From NCBI GenBank assembly GCA_046348365.1, contig JAXMEL010000004.1, positions 62,001 through 126,000 on the forward strand: a stretch of 64,000 nt of DNA, in the 5' to 3' direction. Below the pieces are notes generated by a model, which worked only from the letters and a program-made list of their open reading frames with translations, was not told where the DNA came from and searched no databases. Position 1 is the first letter of the stretch. The number at the start of each line of letters is the position of its first letter. Position numbers and translations under genes: made by a program. Of the stretch, positions 15,953-23,554 are shown one piece after another. The DNA is from JAEUPI01 sp046348365. GTDB lineage: Bacteria > Pseudomonadota > Gammaproteobacteria > Burkholderiales > Burkholderiaceae_C.

Positions 15953-17887
15953 ATGGAACACACGAACCAATCGATCCTCGTCAAGGTCTCGGACCTGGTG
16001 CCGTCGCCCTTCAACGTGCGGCGTCACTCGCATTCGAGCATCGAGGAACTGGCAGCGCTCATCGACTCGCAAGGGCTGCTGCACTCCCCCACGGTGCACG
16101 AGCACTTCGTCGGCCGCGGCAAGTCGCGCCGGCTCGCCTTTGGCGTCTCGGCCGGCGAACGTCGGCGACGTGCGCTGCGGCTGCTGCAGGAGCGCGGCAA
16201 GTTGCCCGCCGATCACGAGGTCGCCTGCAAGCTGATCGCCGTCGAGCGGGCGCGCGAGGTCAGCGTGGCCGAGAACAGCGGGCGCGAGCCGATGCACCCG
16301 GCCGACGAGTTCGAGGCCTTCAAGGCGCTGGTGGACGAGGGCAAGGGCATCGAGGACGTGGCCGTCGCCTTCGGCGTGTCGCTGCTGACGGTGCAGCGCC
16401 GGCTCAAGCTGGCTGCGGTGTCGCCGAAGCTGCTGGCGCTGTACCGGGAGGATGACGGCAAGATCAACCTCGACCAGCTGATGGCGCTGGCGATCACGGA
16501 CGACCACGCCGCGCAGGAGCGGGCGTGGTTCGGAGCGCACGAGTGGGATCGCACGCCGGCCGCGCTCAAGCGCAGGCTGACGGCCGGCGAGGTCGAGGCC
16601 GCCGGGAACGCGCTGGTGCGCTTCGTCGGCATCGAGGCCTACGAGTCGGCGGGCGGCATCGTGCGGCGCGACCTGTTCGACGACGAGCAGGGGCGCTTCC
16701 TGTCCGATCCGGACCTGCTGACGCGGCTGGCCAGCGATAAGCTCGACCGCATCGCGGCGTCGGTGCGCGAAGAAGGTTGGGGCTGGGTGGAGGCGCGCAT
16801 CGAGCTGGACTCGATGGCCTTGCGCCAGTTCGCGCCGTGCGAGCACACGCTGCGCAAGCCAACCGCCGACGAAATGGCGGAGCTGGCGGCGCTGGCGCAG
16901 CGCGAGGCCGAGCTCGAACAGGAATCGGACGCCCTCGAAGGCGAGAGCGCCTGGAACGGCGCCGACGCCGAGCGCATCGGCCTCGAAGGCGACGACATCG
17001 AGGCGCGGCGCCGCGCGATCCAGGAGGCGTTCAAGGTGTGGCCGGCTGCGATCAAGTCGCGCGCCGGCGTGATCGTGACTGTCAACCGCGAAGGCGACAC
17101 GACGATCATCCGCGGTCTACTGCGCGAGGCCGATCGCAGGGCGCTCGAAGCCTCGCAGCGCAGGACGCGGAAGGACGTGGCGCCGCGCCCCGAGGAAGAA
17201 GCGGCCGACGCGGGCAGCAAGACGTCACCATCGATGCGGACGGACGAGGGGCTGAGCGAGGCACTGACGCGCCGGCTCGCGGCGCAGCGGACGGCGGCGT
17301 TGCAGGCCGCGCTGGCGGGCAACGTGCAGGTCGCGCTCGCCTCGCTCGCGAACACGCTGCTGCGTCGGGTGCTCACGGACGACTACGGCACCGACCGGCC
17401 GGCGATGCAGATCAACGCGACCGCCTCGGCGCATGCGCTGCTATCCGTAGCCGACGACATCAAGGGCAGCCGCGCCTTCCAGGCGGTGGAGGACGCGAAG
17501 GCCCGGTGGCGCGAACGGCTGCCGGCGCAGCGTGGCGAGTGGTTCGGGTGGCTCGTGGAACTGCCGCAACCCGAACTGCTCGATCTGCTCGGCGTGTGTG
17601 CCGCGCTCACGGTCAACGCGCTGCCGGGCGTCAACGCGGCGCGCGACGCGGACGCCGTCGCGCGCGCCGTGGGGCTCGACATGGCCGAGTGGTGGGAACC
17701 AACCGCGGCGGGCTTCCTGAACCATGTTTCGAAGGCGCAGATCGTCCAGGCGTTGAAGGAGGCCGGGCCCGATCTGGCGCGCGACGGCGTGGAAGGCATG
17801 AAGAAGGACGTGCTGGTCAACACGGCAGCGGGCCGGCTGCGCGGCACAAGGTGGCTGCCGGCGGCGCTGCGGCCTCCGGGCAGCTGA
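15953..17887 (+). CDS. ParB/RepB/Spo0J-like DNA-binding protein of the ICE
   Basis: A 644-residue protein. Residues 8-110 are a ParB N-terminal domain (VKVSDLVPSPFNVRRHSHSS, then box GVSAGERRRRALRLL and AENSGREPMHPADEFEAFKA). A central HTH reads IEDVAVAFGVSLLTVQRRLK. The remaining 400 residues are a helical, charged extension found in plasmid- and ICE-encoded ParB-like proteins. The ATG at 15953 follows a GGAG site. ParB-like proteins aid maintenance of mobile elements; no parA partner is in view. The long C-terminal part is of unknown function. Confidence 0.88.
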   Translation: MEHTNQSILVKVSDLVPSPFNVRRHSHSSIEELAALIDSQGLLHSPTVHEHFVGRGKSRRLAFGVSAGERRRRALRLLQERGKLPADHEVACKLIAVERAREVSVAENSGREPMHPADEFEAFKALVDEGKGIEDVAVAFGVSLLTVQRRLKLAAVSPKLLALYREDDGKINLDQLMALAITDDHAAQERAWFGAHEWDRTPAALKRRLTAGEVEAAGNALVRFVGIEAYESAGGIVRRDLFDDEQGRFLSDPDLLTRLASDKLDRIAASVREEGWGWVEARIELDSMALRQFAPCEHTLRKPTADEMAELAALAQREAELEQESDALEGESAWNGADAERIGLEGDDIEARRRAIQEAFKVWPAAIKSRAGVIVTVNREGDTTIIRGLLREADRRALEASQRRTRKDVAPRPEEEAADAGSKTSPSMRTDEGLSEALTRRLAAQRTAALQAALAGNVQVALASLANTLLRRVLTDDYGTDRPAMQINATASAHALLSVADDIKGSRAFQAVEDAKARWRERLPAQRGEWFGWLVELPQPELLDLLGVCAALTVNALPGVNAARDADAVARAVGLDMAEWWEPTAAGFLNHVSKAQIVQALKEAGPDLARDGVEGMKKDVLVNTAAGRLRGTRWLPAALRPPGS

Positions 17888-17934
17888 GTGACGGGACGGG
17901 TGGCAGCACGCCGCCCATCCCGATGGAGGTTCGG

Positions 17935-18240
17935 ATGTGGGTGCTGTTCGCTCGCGCCCCGCCGCCCGATGCGCCTTATTGGCCTGGGCGGCGTTGGCTT
18001 GCTGCGGTCGATGCGGTCGTGTGGCCGGGCGTGGCCTGGGCCGCGCTCAGTCACGTCGCCGAGCGCGGGGGGCTCATGCTCGCCTTCGTGATGGCGATGC
18101 TTGTGATGTCGGCCGCGCGGCGCCTGTTCACGGCGCTGCTCGCCAATCACCGCTACCACTTCACGACGTGGCGATGGGGGCGGTGGCTGTTGTGGATGAC
18201 GGCACTCGGCGCACTGCTTAAGCTCGGATTGCCTGGCTGA
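17935..18240 (+). CDS. Small inner-membrane protein
   Basis: A 101-residue protein with two or three hydrophobic segments (WLAAVDAVVWPGVAWAALSH; GGLMLAFVMAMLVMSAARRL; WLLWMTALGALLKLGL). The ATG at 17935 has GGAGG six bases upstream. It follows the ParB-like gene by 47 nt, probably in the same transcript. Family and function are unknown. Confidence 0.7.
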   Translation: MWVLFARAPPPDAPYWPGRRWLAAVDAVVWPGVAWAALSHVAERGGLMLAFVMAMLVMSAARRLFTALLANHRYHFTTWRWGRWLLWMTALGALLKLGLPG

Positions 18241-18254
18241 GCCTTGAGGCTCAG
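18237..18254. terminator. Hairpin between convergent genes
   Basis: CTGAGCC-ttga-GGCTCAG forms a 7-bp stem that overlaps the stop of the membrane-protein gene and the 3' end of the AlpA-like gene. No long T-run is present. It is a plausible bidirectional terminator or transcript-stabilising hairpin. Confidence 0.5.
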
Positions 18255-18478
18255 TGCGTGATCGTCGGCCTGGCGGCGCTCCAGCGTTCGAGGTCGCTCC
18301 AGCGCCAGCCGACGGCACGCGTGCCGATGCGGACCTGCGCTGGGAACTTGTCCTCGGATATCAGGCGGTAGATGGTGGACCGGCCGAGGCCGGTCAGCCG
18401 CAGGACCGTGGACATCCTGGCGAACAGCCGGTCGCTATCGGGACCGGCGGAAGGGCTCGCAGTGGACGAACGCTGCAT
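18251..18478 (-). CDS. AlpA-like HTH regulator
   Basis: A 75-residue MerR/AlpA-type winged HTH: STVLRLTGLGRSTIYRLISE, FPAQVRIGTRAVGWRWSDLE, then RWSAARP. AlpA proteins regulate excision or integrase genes in prophages and ICEs. The ATG at 18478 has GGAG eight bases upstream. It is convergent with the membrane-protein gene. Confidence 0.9.
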   Translation of the reverse strand: MQRSSTASPSAGPDSDRLFARMSTVLRLTGLGRSTIYRLISEDKFPAQVRIGTRAVGWRWSDLERWSAARPTITH

Positions 18479-18590
18479 GCTCGACTCCGTGGCGGGGCTG
18501 GCACTGAGCCAACTCTAGGCTCGATCGGCCGGCGGACCGGCGCTGGATTCCGCCTGAAATCGTGCTCCTCGGCCTGCGGCGGACCTGCTG

Positions 18591-19352
18591 TCAAAGCGGG
18601 CCGCAAACCTTGTTGAGCCAGAGCGTTGCGACGCTCACCAACTCGGGGGACAGGCGATGAGCCGCGTTGTCTCGGCAGTCGAACAAAAGCCTTGAGCCGC
18701 GTTGGGCCCTGACCAGGGCAAATGCGTCCTCGGGTCGGCGGCTGTTGTCAAGCATCACGGTCATGTCGGCGATGCTTGCCGCGTTGCCTACCGCCAGCTG
18801 GGTTCGCGGAAATCGTTGCCTCAGCTTGGCCATCGGCACGCCGTGACCGCCTTGCTGCTTGCGCGTGTCGACGCGCAGGATTGAGAGATCGACCGACGCC
18901 AAGCCGACGAAGACCAGTACGACAAAGTAGCCAGCTCTCTGAAGGTCGCGAATGAGATCGATCTTCGATTCGTGCGTCCCGTCTGGGAGCGGCTTCCAGT
19001 GAGAGAACACGGTCTCGAACGCGAAGGCCATGCGCCGTTCCATGACGAGTGACACGAACGTCTGGACGGCCTCCTGGGACAGCGACTGCCATCGCTGGTC
19101 ATCGTCGCGCAGGCGCTGGGCCCAGGTAGGTAGCTGCTTCGTCTCCGGATCGGGATGGGGAAGAATCGACGCCGTGAGTCGATCTGCGTTGATCAGCGGG
19201 AGATGCAGCTTCGGCGCCAGTCGCTCGTACCAGAGCGTCGACTTGCCAGATCCGTTGTGTCCGGCAAGAACGAAAGCCGCCGGCTTTCGTTCGCCTTGCA
19301 GAGCGTCGGCAAGCAGCCTTTCGAGCGAGGGCGGCCGCTTCGCGCGCGTCAC
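18591..19352 (-). CDS. Zeta-toxin-like kinase
   Basis: A 253-residue P-loop kinase of the zeta toxin/AAA_33 type. Walker A is AGHNGSGKSTLWYE (residues 30-43). It is followed by LPLINADRLTASILP, in the position where zeta toxins have substrate-binding Asp/Arg. FAFETVFSH fits the conserved FET segment. YFVVLVFVGLASVDLSILRV is the central strand and helix, and RQRFPRTQ carries a lid-like arginine. Zeta toxins phosphorylate UDP-N-acetylglucosamine. Here it ends an operon led by an RHH protein and an unknown protein, with an ATGA-type overlap. It may be a toxin, or a nucleotide or sugar kinase tied to the neighbouring ubiquitin-like system. Confidence 0.82.
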   Translation of the reverse strand: MTRAKRPPSLERLLADALQGERKPAAFVLAGHNGSGKSTLWYERLAPKLHLPLINADRLTASILPHPDPETKQLPTWAQRLRDDDQRWQSLSQEAVQTFVSLVMERRMAFAFETVFSHWKPLPDGTHESKIDLIRDLQRAGYFVVLVFVGLASVDLSILRVDTRKQQGGHGVPMAKLRQRFPRTQLAVGNAASIADMTVMLDNSRRPEDAFALVRAQRGSRLLFDCRDNAAHRLSPELVSVATLWLNKVCGPL

Positions 19353-19738
19353 GCCGCCTTGAACTTGCCGTTCACCAGCCGACCCATCTTCCGGGTGCCA
19401 TCGGCCCCCTCACGGAGGACCATGGAGGGGTCTGTCGGATGGATCGAGTAGGCGAAGACTTTGCCGTTCTGACCGGCGCGAAAGACCACCTTCTGCTTGT
19501 CGATGCCTGGTCGGCTGAGCGCCTTACCCGCCTTCGCCACCACAACATTGGCCTGATCCGCCAGACTGGGAACGGAAGCGCTCTTCGAGGCAAAGCTGCT
19601 CGAGGAAGCCTTCCGGACGATGACGAGCGACTGGCCGAGGGATGGCACTGCCGTGCCCTTTAGGCGCACCTCGTTTGAGGCCTTCCTTGAGGAAACTGTC
19701 CGAGTCGTCACTTGCAAATCTCTCAGCTGCGCTGCCAC
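19349..19738 (-). CDS. Unknown protein between RHH and zeta-like genes
   Basis: A 129-residue protein rich in Ser, Lys and Ala, with a beta-rich C-terminal half (KVVFRAGQNGKVFAYSIHPT, then VLREGADGTRKMGRLVNGKF). I recognise no family. It starts 4 nt after the RHH stop and overlaps the kinase start, so all three are one operon. Its position suggests an antitoxin or adaptor, but there is no direct evidence. Confidence 0.65.
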   Translation of the reverse strand: MAAQLRDLQVTTRTVSSRKASNEVRLKGTAVPSLGQSLVIVRKASSSSFASKSASVPSLADQANVVVAKAGKALSRPGIDKQKVVFRAGQNGKVFAYSIHPTDPSMVLREGADGTRKMGRLVNGKFKAA

Positions 19739-19741
19739 CCA

Positions 19742-19948
19742 CTACTTGCGCAGCATGCGCTGCGCTCTGTTGATGCGGTCCCGCAGGCTCACCTGGAAGG
19801 CGGGATCCTTAGTGCGATTCTCCACGTGCTGAGCGATCGCAGCGCGAATGATCTCGGACACGGGCCGCTCCTCCACGGATGCCACTGTCTCCAGGGCATC
19901 CGCCTGATCGGCGGACAAGCGGATGGTCATGGCTTTCGCTGGCTTCAT
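19742..19948 (-). CDS. Ribbon-helix-helix protein, likely antitoxin/repressor
   Basis: A 68-residue RHH protein: the strand MTIRLSADQADALE and helices VEERPVSEIIRAAIAQHVEN are typical. A basic tail follows (RDRINRAQRMLRK). Such proteins repress their own promoters and are antitoxins in many TA pairs. The ATG at 19948 is used; an ATG at 19930 and one at 19984 are alternatives. It is the first gene of the leftward operon and sits beside the shared divergent promoter. Confidence 0.8.
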   Translation of the reverse strand: MKPAKAMTIRLSADQADALETVASVEERPVSEIIRAAIAQHVENRTKDPAFQVSLRDRINRAQRMLRK

Positions 19949-19955
19949 GCAGCAA

Positions 19956-20015
19956 ATTGTTGTGGCTGACACCATGATTGTCAAGCGTCACGGCATCGTG
20001 GTATCATGAAACCAC
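19956..20015. promoter_or_regulatory. Overlapping divergent promoters with a palindromic operator candidate
   Basis: Rightward: TTGTCA (19978-19983), an 18-bp spacer, TATCAT (20002-20007), then the ubiquitin-like gene start at 20041. Leftward: TTGACA (19984-19979), a 17-bp spacer, AACAAT (19961-19956), then the RHH gene. The two -35 boxes overlap in the same bases. Across the rightward -10 lies GTGGTATCATGAAACCAC (19998-20015), an 18-bp near-palindrome with only the symmetric A/A pair unmatched. An RHH dimer or another repressor could bind here and control both operons. Confidence 0.55.
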
Positions 20016-20040
20016 AGTACCAAGACATAAAGGAACCGAC

Positions 20041-20316
20041 ATGTCTCCCGCCCCTCAAGGAGCTGAAGCGAAGCAGCCACCGCATGTCTTCAACATCCAG
20101 ATCGACCGCGTGCACTACAAGATCGACCGGCCAACGCTCTCGGGCGCGGAACTGAGGCGCGTTCCCGCTCAGGCCATCGGTCCGGAGCGCGACCTCTTCC
20201 AAGTTGTCCCTGGCGGACCAGACACCAAGATTCGCGACGACGATGAGGTGTCTCTGCACGACGGCGCGCGTTTCTTCACCGCCCCGGCTCAAATCAACCC
20301 GGGTCTCACTGACTGA
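20041..20316 (+). CDS. Bacterial ubiquitin-like protein (multiubiquitin-type beta-grasp)
   Basis: A 91-residue protein with one beta-grasp domain of the multiubiquitin-type family: PHVFNIQIDRVHYKIDRPTL, GAELRRVPAQAIGPERDLFQ, VVPGGPDTKIRDDDEVSLHD, GARFFTAPAQINPG. It would be the modifier conjugated to targets. It lacks a terminal Gly-Gly; the tail ends NPG-LTD, so processing after the Gly is possible. The start is the ATG at 20041 with AAAGGAA upstream. It heads an operon with an E2-like gene, a JAB-E1 fusion, DUF6527 and a protease, the gene set described for bacterial ubiquitin-like operons. Confidence 0.85.
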   Translation: MSPAPQGAEAKQPPHVFNIQIDRVHYKIDRPTLSGAELRRVPAQAIGPERDLFQVVPGGPDTKIRDDDEVSLHDGARFFTAPAQINPGLTD

Positions 20317-20324
20317 GGTTGGCG

Positions 20325-20717
20325 ATGCCCTTGCCGCTATCCGACTCCGATGAGCTGACGTCACGCGGCCAGCAGTTCACCGTCTCCGACGAGGGCGGCA
20401 TGACCTGCGTCGTAGTTGCAGGTTTTCCGCTGCCCGATGGGTGTTCGGTCACGCGCTCCGACCTGCTGCTCAGGTTGAACCCCGGATATCCCGACGTGCC
20501 GCCGGACATGTGGTGGTTCGATCCACCTGTTTACGCCCGCGATGGACGTGCGATCGAGGCTACCCAGGTGACGGAAAGCTATCTCGGACGATCGTGGCAG
20601 CGCTGGTCGCGGCATTTCACGGCGGGGCAGTGGCGGCCCGGTACCGACTCACTGGCGTCCTACCTGGCACTCATTCGGCGCGAGGTCGCGCGATGCACCG
20701 AGACGGTCCCGGCATGA
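20325..20717 (+). CDS. E2-like protein (prokaryotic E2 family E type)
   Basis: A 130-residue protein resembling prokaryotic E2_E domains: an N-terminal beta sheet (LLLRLNPGYPDVPPDMWWFD), then SYLGRSWQRWSRHFTAGQWR, and the helix DSLASYLALIRREVARC. E2 enzymes carry the modifier from E1 to the target. Cys residues are only at 28, 40 and 124; none lies next to the RHF..GQW motif, so the carrier residue is not obvious. The ATG at 20325 follows TGAGG; a TTG 6 nt upstream is also in frame. Its stop overlaps the next start as ATGA. Confidence 0.78.
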   Translation: MPLPLSDSDELTSRGQQFTVSDEGGMTCVVVAGFPLPDGCSVTRSDLLLRLNPGYPDVPPDMWWFDPPVYARDGRAIEATQVTESYLGRSWQRWSRHFTAGQWRPGTDSLASYLALIRREVARCTETVPA

Positions 20718-22105
20718 CAGCGGCGACGTTGGTGGTCCCTGACTCGGTTCAAGCGGCGCTGAACGCGATCCTGCATGTTCCGGTCGAGACGGCTGGCGTG
20801 TTGCTCGCGTCAGTCGTCAAGACACGGTCTGAAGATCTGCGGTTGCTCGCCCGCGAGTTTGTCTTGGTGCAGGATGAGGCCTACCTGCGGCGGGACGGAG
20901 CCGCGCTCTGCGTTGCTTCCGAGGGCTACGTGGCAGCACTTGCGAGAGCTGAGCAACTCGGCGCCATGGCGATCTGGGTCCATACCCACCCGGGACTGGA
21001 CGCGGTGCCCGCTGCCAGCGAGCATGACCTCTTGGTGGACGAACAACTCGCCGAGACATTCAGGGTACGTTCCGGCTCTGAGTTGTACGGTGCTCTGATC
21101 CTTTCCCCGCGAGCGAAGGGACTGGCATTCACCGGGCACATCGCGACAGCAGGCGGAGCCCGATCTCGGATCGAGCGGATGTGGCTGGTCGGAGATCGGT
21201 TCAGGGTCACTAGCGCTTGGGATTCGTCGAGCACTGTGGTCAGCGAGGAGATGTACGACAGGAACGTCAGGGCTATGGGTGGCGCAGTGCAATCGACGCT
21301 ATGTGAACTACGAGTAGGAGTAGTAGGCTGCGGCGGAACCGGCTCCGCAGTCGCGGAGCAGTTGGTACGGCTCGGCGTTCGCAACTTCGTGCTTGTCGAC
21401 CCCGATACCTTGTCAGTCAGCAACATCACCCGCGTGTATGGGTCTGGAGCGGAGGATGTAGGAAGACTGAAGGTGGAGGTGCTCAGAGATCATCTCCGTC
21501 GAATAGCGCCTGACGCCACCTGCACGACCGTCGCTTCGATGTTGACCGTGGTTTCTTCGGCGGAAGCTCTGATAGGTGTGGACGTCATCTTCGGTTGTAC
21601 GGATGACAACGCAGGTCGACTGATCCTCTCGCGCTTCCCTGCATACCTTTTCACTCCGGTGATTGACTGCGGCGTCCTCATCTCGAGCGCCTCGGACGGA
21701 CTCATCACGGGCATAGACGCCCGGGTGACGACTGTCGTACCTGAGTCTGCATGCCTAATGTGTCGCGGACGGATCGATGTGGCGCGTGCGGGTGCCGAAC
21801 TCATGAGTCCGAGCGAAAGGGTCCGACTCGAGTCAGAGGGCTATGCGCCTGCGCTGGGGCAAGTGGAGCCTTCGGTTGTGACCTTCACGACGCTGACTGC
21901 CGCAACGGCCGTCAGCGAGCTGCTTGAGCGCCTTGTCGGCTTTGGCCCTGATGTGCGTCCTGGAGAAGTGCTGCTCAGGTGCCATGAGCGCGAGATGTCC
22001 ACCAATATTGCTTCACCTCGTCCCGGCCACTATTGCAGCGCATCGTCAGGCAAGCTCGGGCTTGGTGTCACGGATCCTCTGTTGGAACTCGCATGGGGCG
22101 CTTGA
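20714..22105 (+). CDS. JAB peptidase fused to ThiF/E1-like enzyme
   Basis: A 463-residue two-domain protein. Residues 1-160 are a JAB/JAMM metalloprotease: Glu25 (PVETAG), then HTHPG at 90-94, and Ser102 and Asp105 completing H-x-H-x(9)-S-x-x-D. Residues about 197-463 are a ThiF-type E1: nucleotide loop VGVVGCGGTGSA (201-212), VDPDTLSVSNITRVYG with Asp230 and Arg240, GCTDDNAGR, and a Cys pair CLMC at 347-350. One subunit could both adenylate and activate the modifier, and remove or mature it. The start overlaps the E2-like stop, and the end overlaps the DUF6527 gene. Confidence 0.9.
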   Translation: MTAATLVVPDSVQAALNAILHVPVETAGVLLASVVKTRSEDLRLLAREFVLVQDEAYLRRDGAALCVASEGYVAALARAEQLGAMAIWVHTHPGLDAVPAASEHDLLVDEQLAETFRVRSGSELYGALILSPRAKGLAFTGHIATAGGARSRIERMWLVGDRFRVTSAWDSSSTVVSEEMYDRNVRAMGGAVQSTLCELRVGVVGCGGTGSAVAEQLVRLGVRNFVLVDPDTLSVSNITRVYGSGAEDVGRLKVEVLRDHLRRIAPDATCTTVASMLTVVSSAEALIGVDVIFGCTDDNAGRLILSRFPAYLFTPVIDCGVLISSASDGLITGIDARVTTVVPESACLMCRGRIDVARAGAELMSPSERVRLESEGYAPALGQVEPSVVTFTTLTAATAVSELLERLVGFGPDVRPGEVLLRCHEREMSTNIASPRPGHYCSASSGKLGLGVTDPLLELAWGA

Positions 22106-22425
22106 TCGACAATCTGCTGGACTGGCTCCCTTGGCGGCGTTGGGAGGTAGTTGCATTCGTCGACGCAGCCGACGAGATACCCGACGTCTTGCCACGCTAT
22201 GGCGCGGTAGTTGTTGGAGATCGAAAGCTAGCGAAGTGGGTTGCTTTCGATTGTCCCTGTCGACGCGGGCATCGGATCATGTTGCCTCTGGACCCGAGGC
22301 AACGCACTCACTGGAAGTTGGGTGTTGCACGGCGTTTGACGGTGTCACCTAGCGTTGATGCGCATGATGGCGGCCATCGGTGCCACTATTTCATGCGGGA
22401 TGGTCGAGCAAGGTGGTGTGACTAG
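22093..22425 (+). CDS. DUF6527-like metal-binding protein
   Basis: A 110-residue protein starting at an ATG inside the E1 gene end. It contains FDCPCRRGHRIMLPLDPRQR, then THW and a C-terminal CHYFMRDGRARWC, with Cys/His residues spaced like a small zinc-binding domain. Proteins of this kind (DUF6527) recur in bacterial ubiquitin-like operons; family assignment here is from motif memory. It may recognise a target or bind the modifier. Confidence 0.7.
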   Translation: MGRLIDNLLDWLPWRRWEVVAFVDAADEIPDVLPRYGAVVVGDRKLAKWVAFDCPCRRGHRIMLPLDPRQRTHWKLGVARRLTVSPSVDAHDGGHRCHYFMRDGRARWCD

Positions 22426-22434
22426 GAGCGGTCG

Positions 22435-23367
22435 ATGGAAGCGGATGAACAGGGGGACGCGATCGGGAGTGGCCAGCCGACCAAGGCTACTACCACCAAG
22501 TCCATGGCAAAGACGCCGACGTGGCAGGCAATGCACGCTAGCCGGTACCGGCGGCAAGACCTCATTCGCCAGATTCAGAGCCTGACAAACCGGAAGCTGA
22601 TCTGCTACACCGCCGGCCAGGAAGCGGACATTTGCCGAGACGATGTATTGGGTTTCGTCGATCTTCTGCATAACGCTGACCGAGGTGCCAGTCTCGACTT
22701 GATGCTGCACACGCCGGGTGGCGACATAGACGCGGCGGAGAAGTTGATAACCATGGTCCGCAACGTTGTTGGCGCTGAGACCCTCCGAGTGATCGTTCCG
22801 GACTTCGCGAAGAGCGCAGGGACCTTGATGGCCCTTGGAGCGGACGTGATCCTGATGAGCGACAGCTCCGAGCTTGGCCCGATCGATCCGCAGATCACCT
22901 TGGCCGATGGGGAGGGTAACCGCACCACCTACCCTGTCCAGTCCTACCTCGATGCATTCGAACAGCACTCGAAGGCGCTTCAAGCGAATCCGCAAGACGA
23001 GGTCGCTCGCATGATGATGGGCAAGTTTGAGCCTGCCCGACTGAAGGTCTTCGAGGCCGCCCGGGAGCGCGCGAGGGTATTCGCCGGGGCGCAACTCCAG
23101 CAGGGCATGTTTCGTGCGCCGAAGGTCGGCCCGTGGACCGCGATCGTCGACAAGTTGCTCGACACCAATCGCTGGCAGTCTCACGGCCAGATGATCGGCT
23201 ACGCGGATGCGAAGGCCCTAGAACTGTCGGTGGAGTACATCGACCCGCGTGAGGAACCGTGGCAGAGCCTCATGCAGCTGTACTGCTACCAGCGGCTCGA
23301 GATCAAGGAGAAGCAGAAGCTCTTCGAGTCCGAGTTCGTCTGCTTGACGTTCGATCAGCCTGCATAG
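22435..23367 (+). CDS. SDH/ClpP-fold serine protease of the ubiquitin-like operon
   Basis: A 310-residue protein of the serine dehydrogenase proteinase (SDH_sah, SppA-like) family. Residues 86-100 hold SLDLMLHTPGGDIDA (oxyanion-hole glycines). Residues 118-140 hold RVIVPDFAKSAGTLMALGAD with candidate nucleophile Ser127. SSELGPIDPQI follows. No TM helix is clear, so it is probably cytoplasmic. The ATG at 22435 has AGGAG upstream, 9 nt after the DUF6527 stop. It could cleave the modifier, remove it from targets or act as effector. It is the last gene of the operon. Confidence 0.85.
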   Translation: MEADEQGDAIGSGQPTKATTTKSMAKTPTWQAMHASRYRRQDLIRQIQSLTNRKLICYTAGQEADICRDDVLGFVDLLHNADRGASLDLMLHTPGGDIDAAEKLITMVRNVVGAETLRVIVPDFAKSAGTLMALGADVILMSDSSELGPIDPQITLADGEGNRTTYPVQSYLDAFEQHSKALQANPQDEVARMMMGKFEPARLKVFEAARERARVFAGAQLQQGMFRAPKVGPWTAIVDKLLDTNRWQSHGQMIGYADAKALELSVEYIDPREEPWQSLMQLYCYQRLEIKEKQKLFESEFVCLTFDQPA

Positions 23368-23554
23368 GCCATCCTTCTCCGCGCTCCCGCGGGTCGCTAC
23401 GTCAACGACGATGCATGCACTTGCGGCCGTTGCTGCGCCGCCACGGCGCGACACGTCACCGGACCCCTGCGAATCAGGACACGCGCCGGACACATGCCGC
23501 CACAAAGGACAAGGGGTTGGCGCCTCGCATCTCGCATCGCCAACTCCTTGATTT

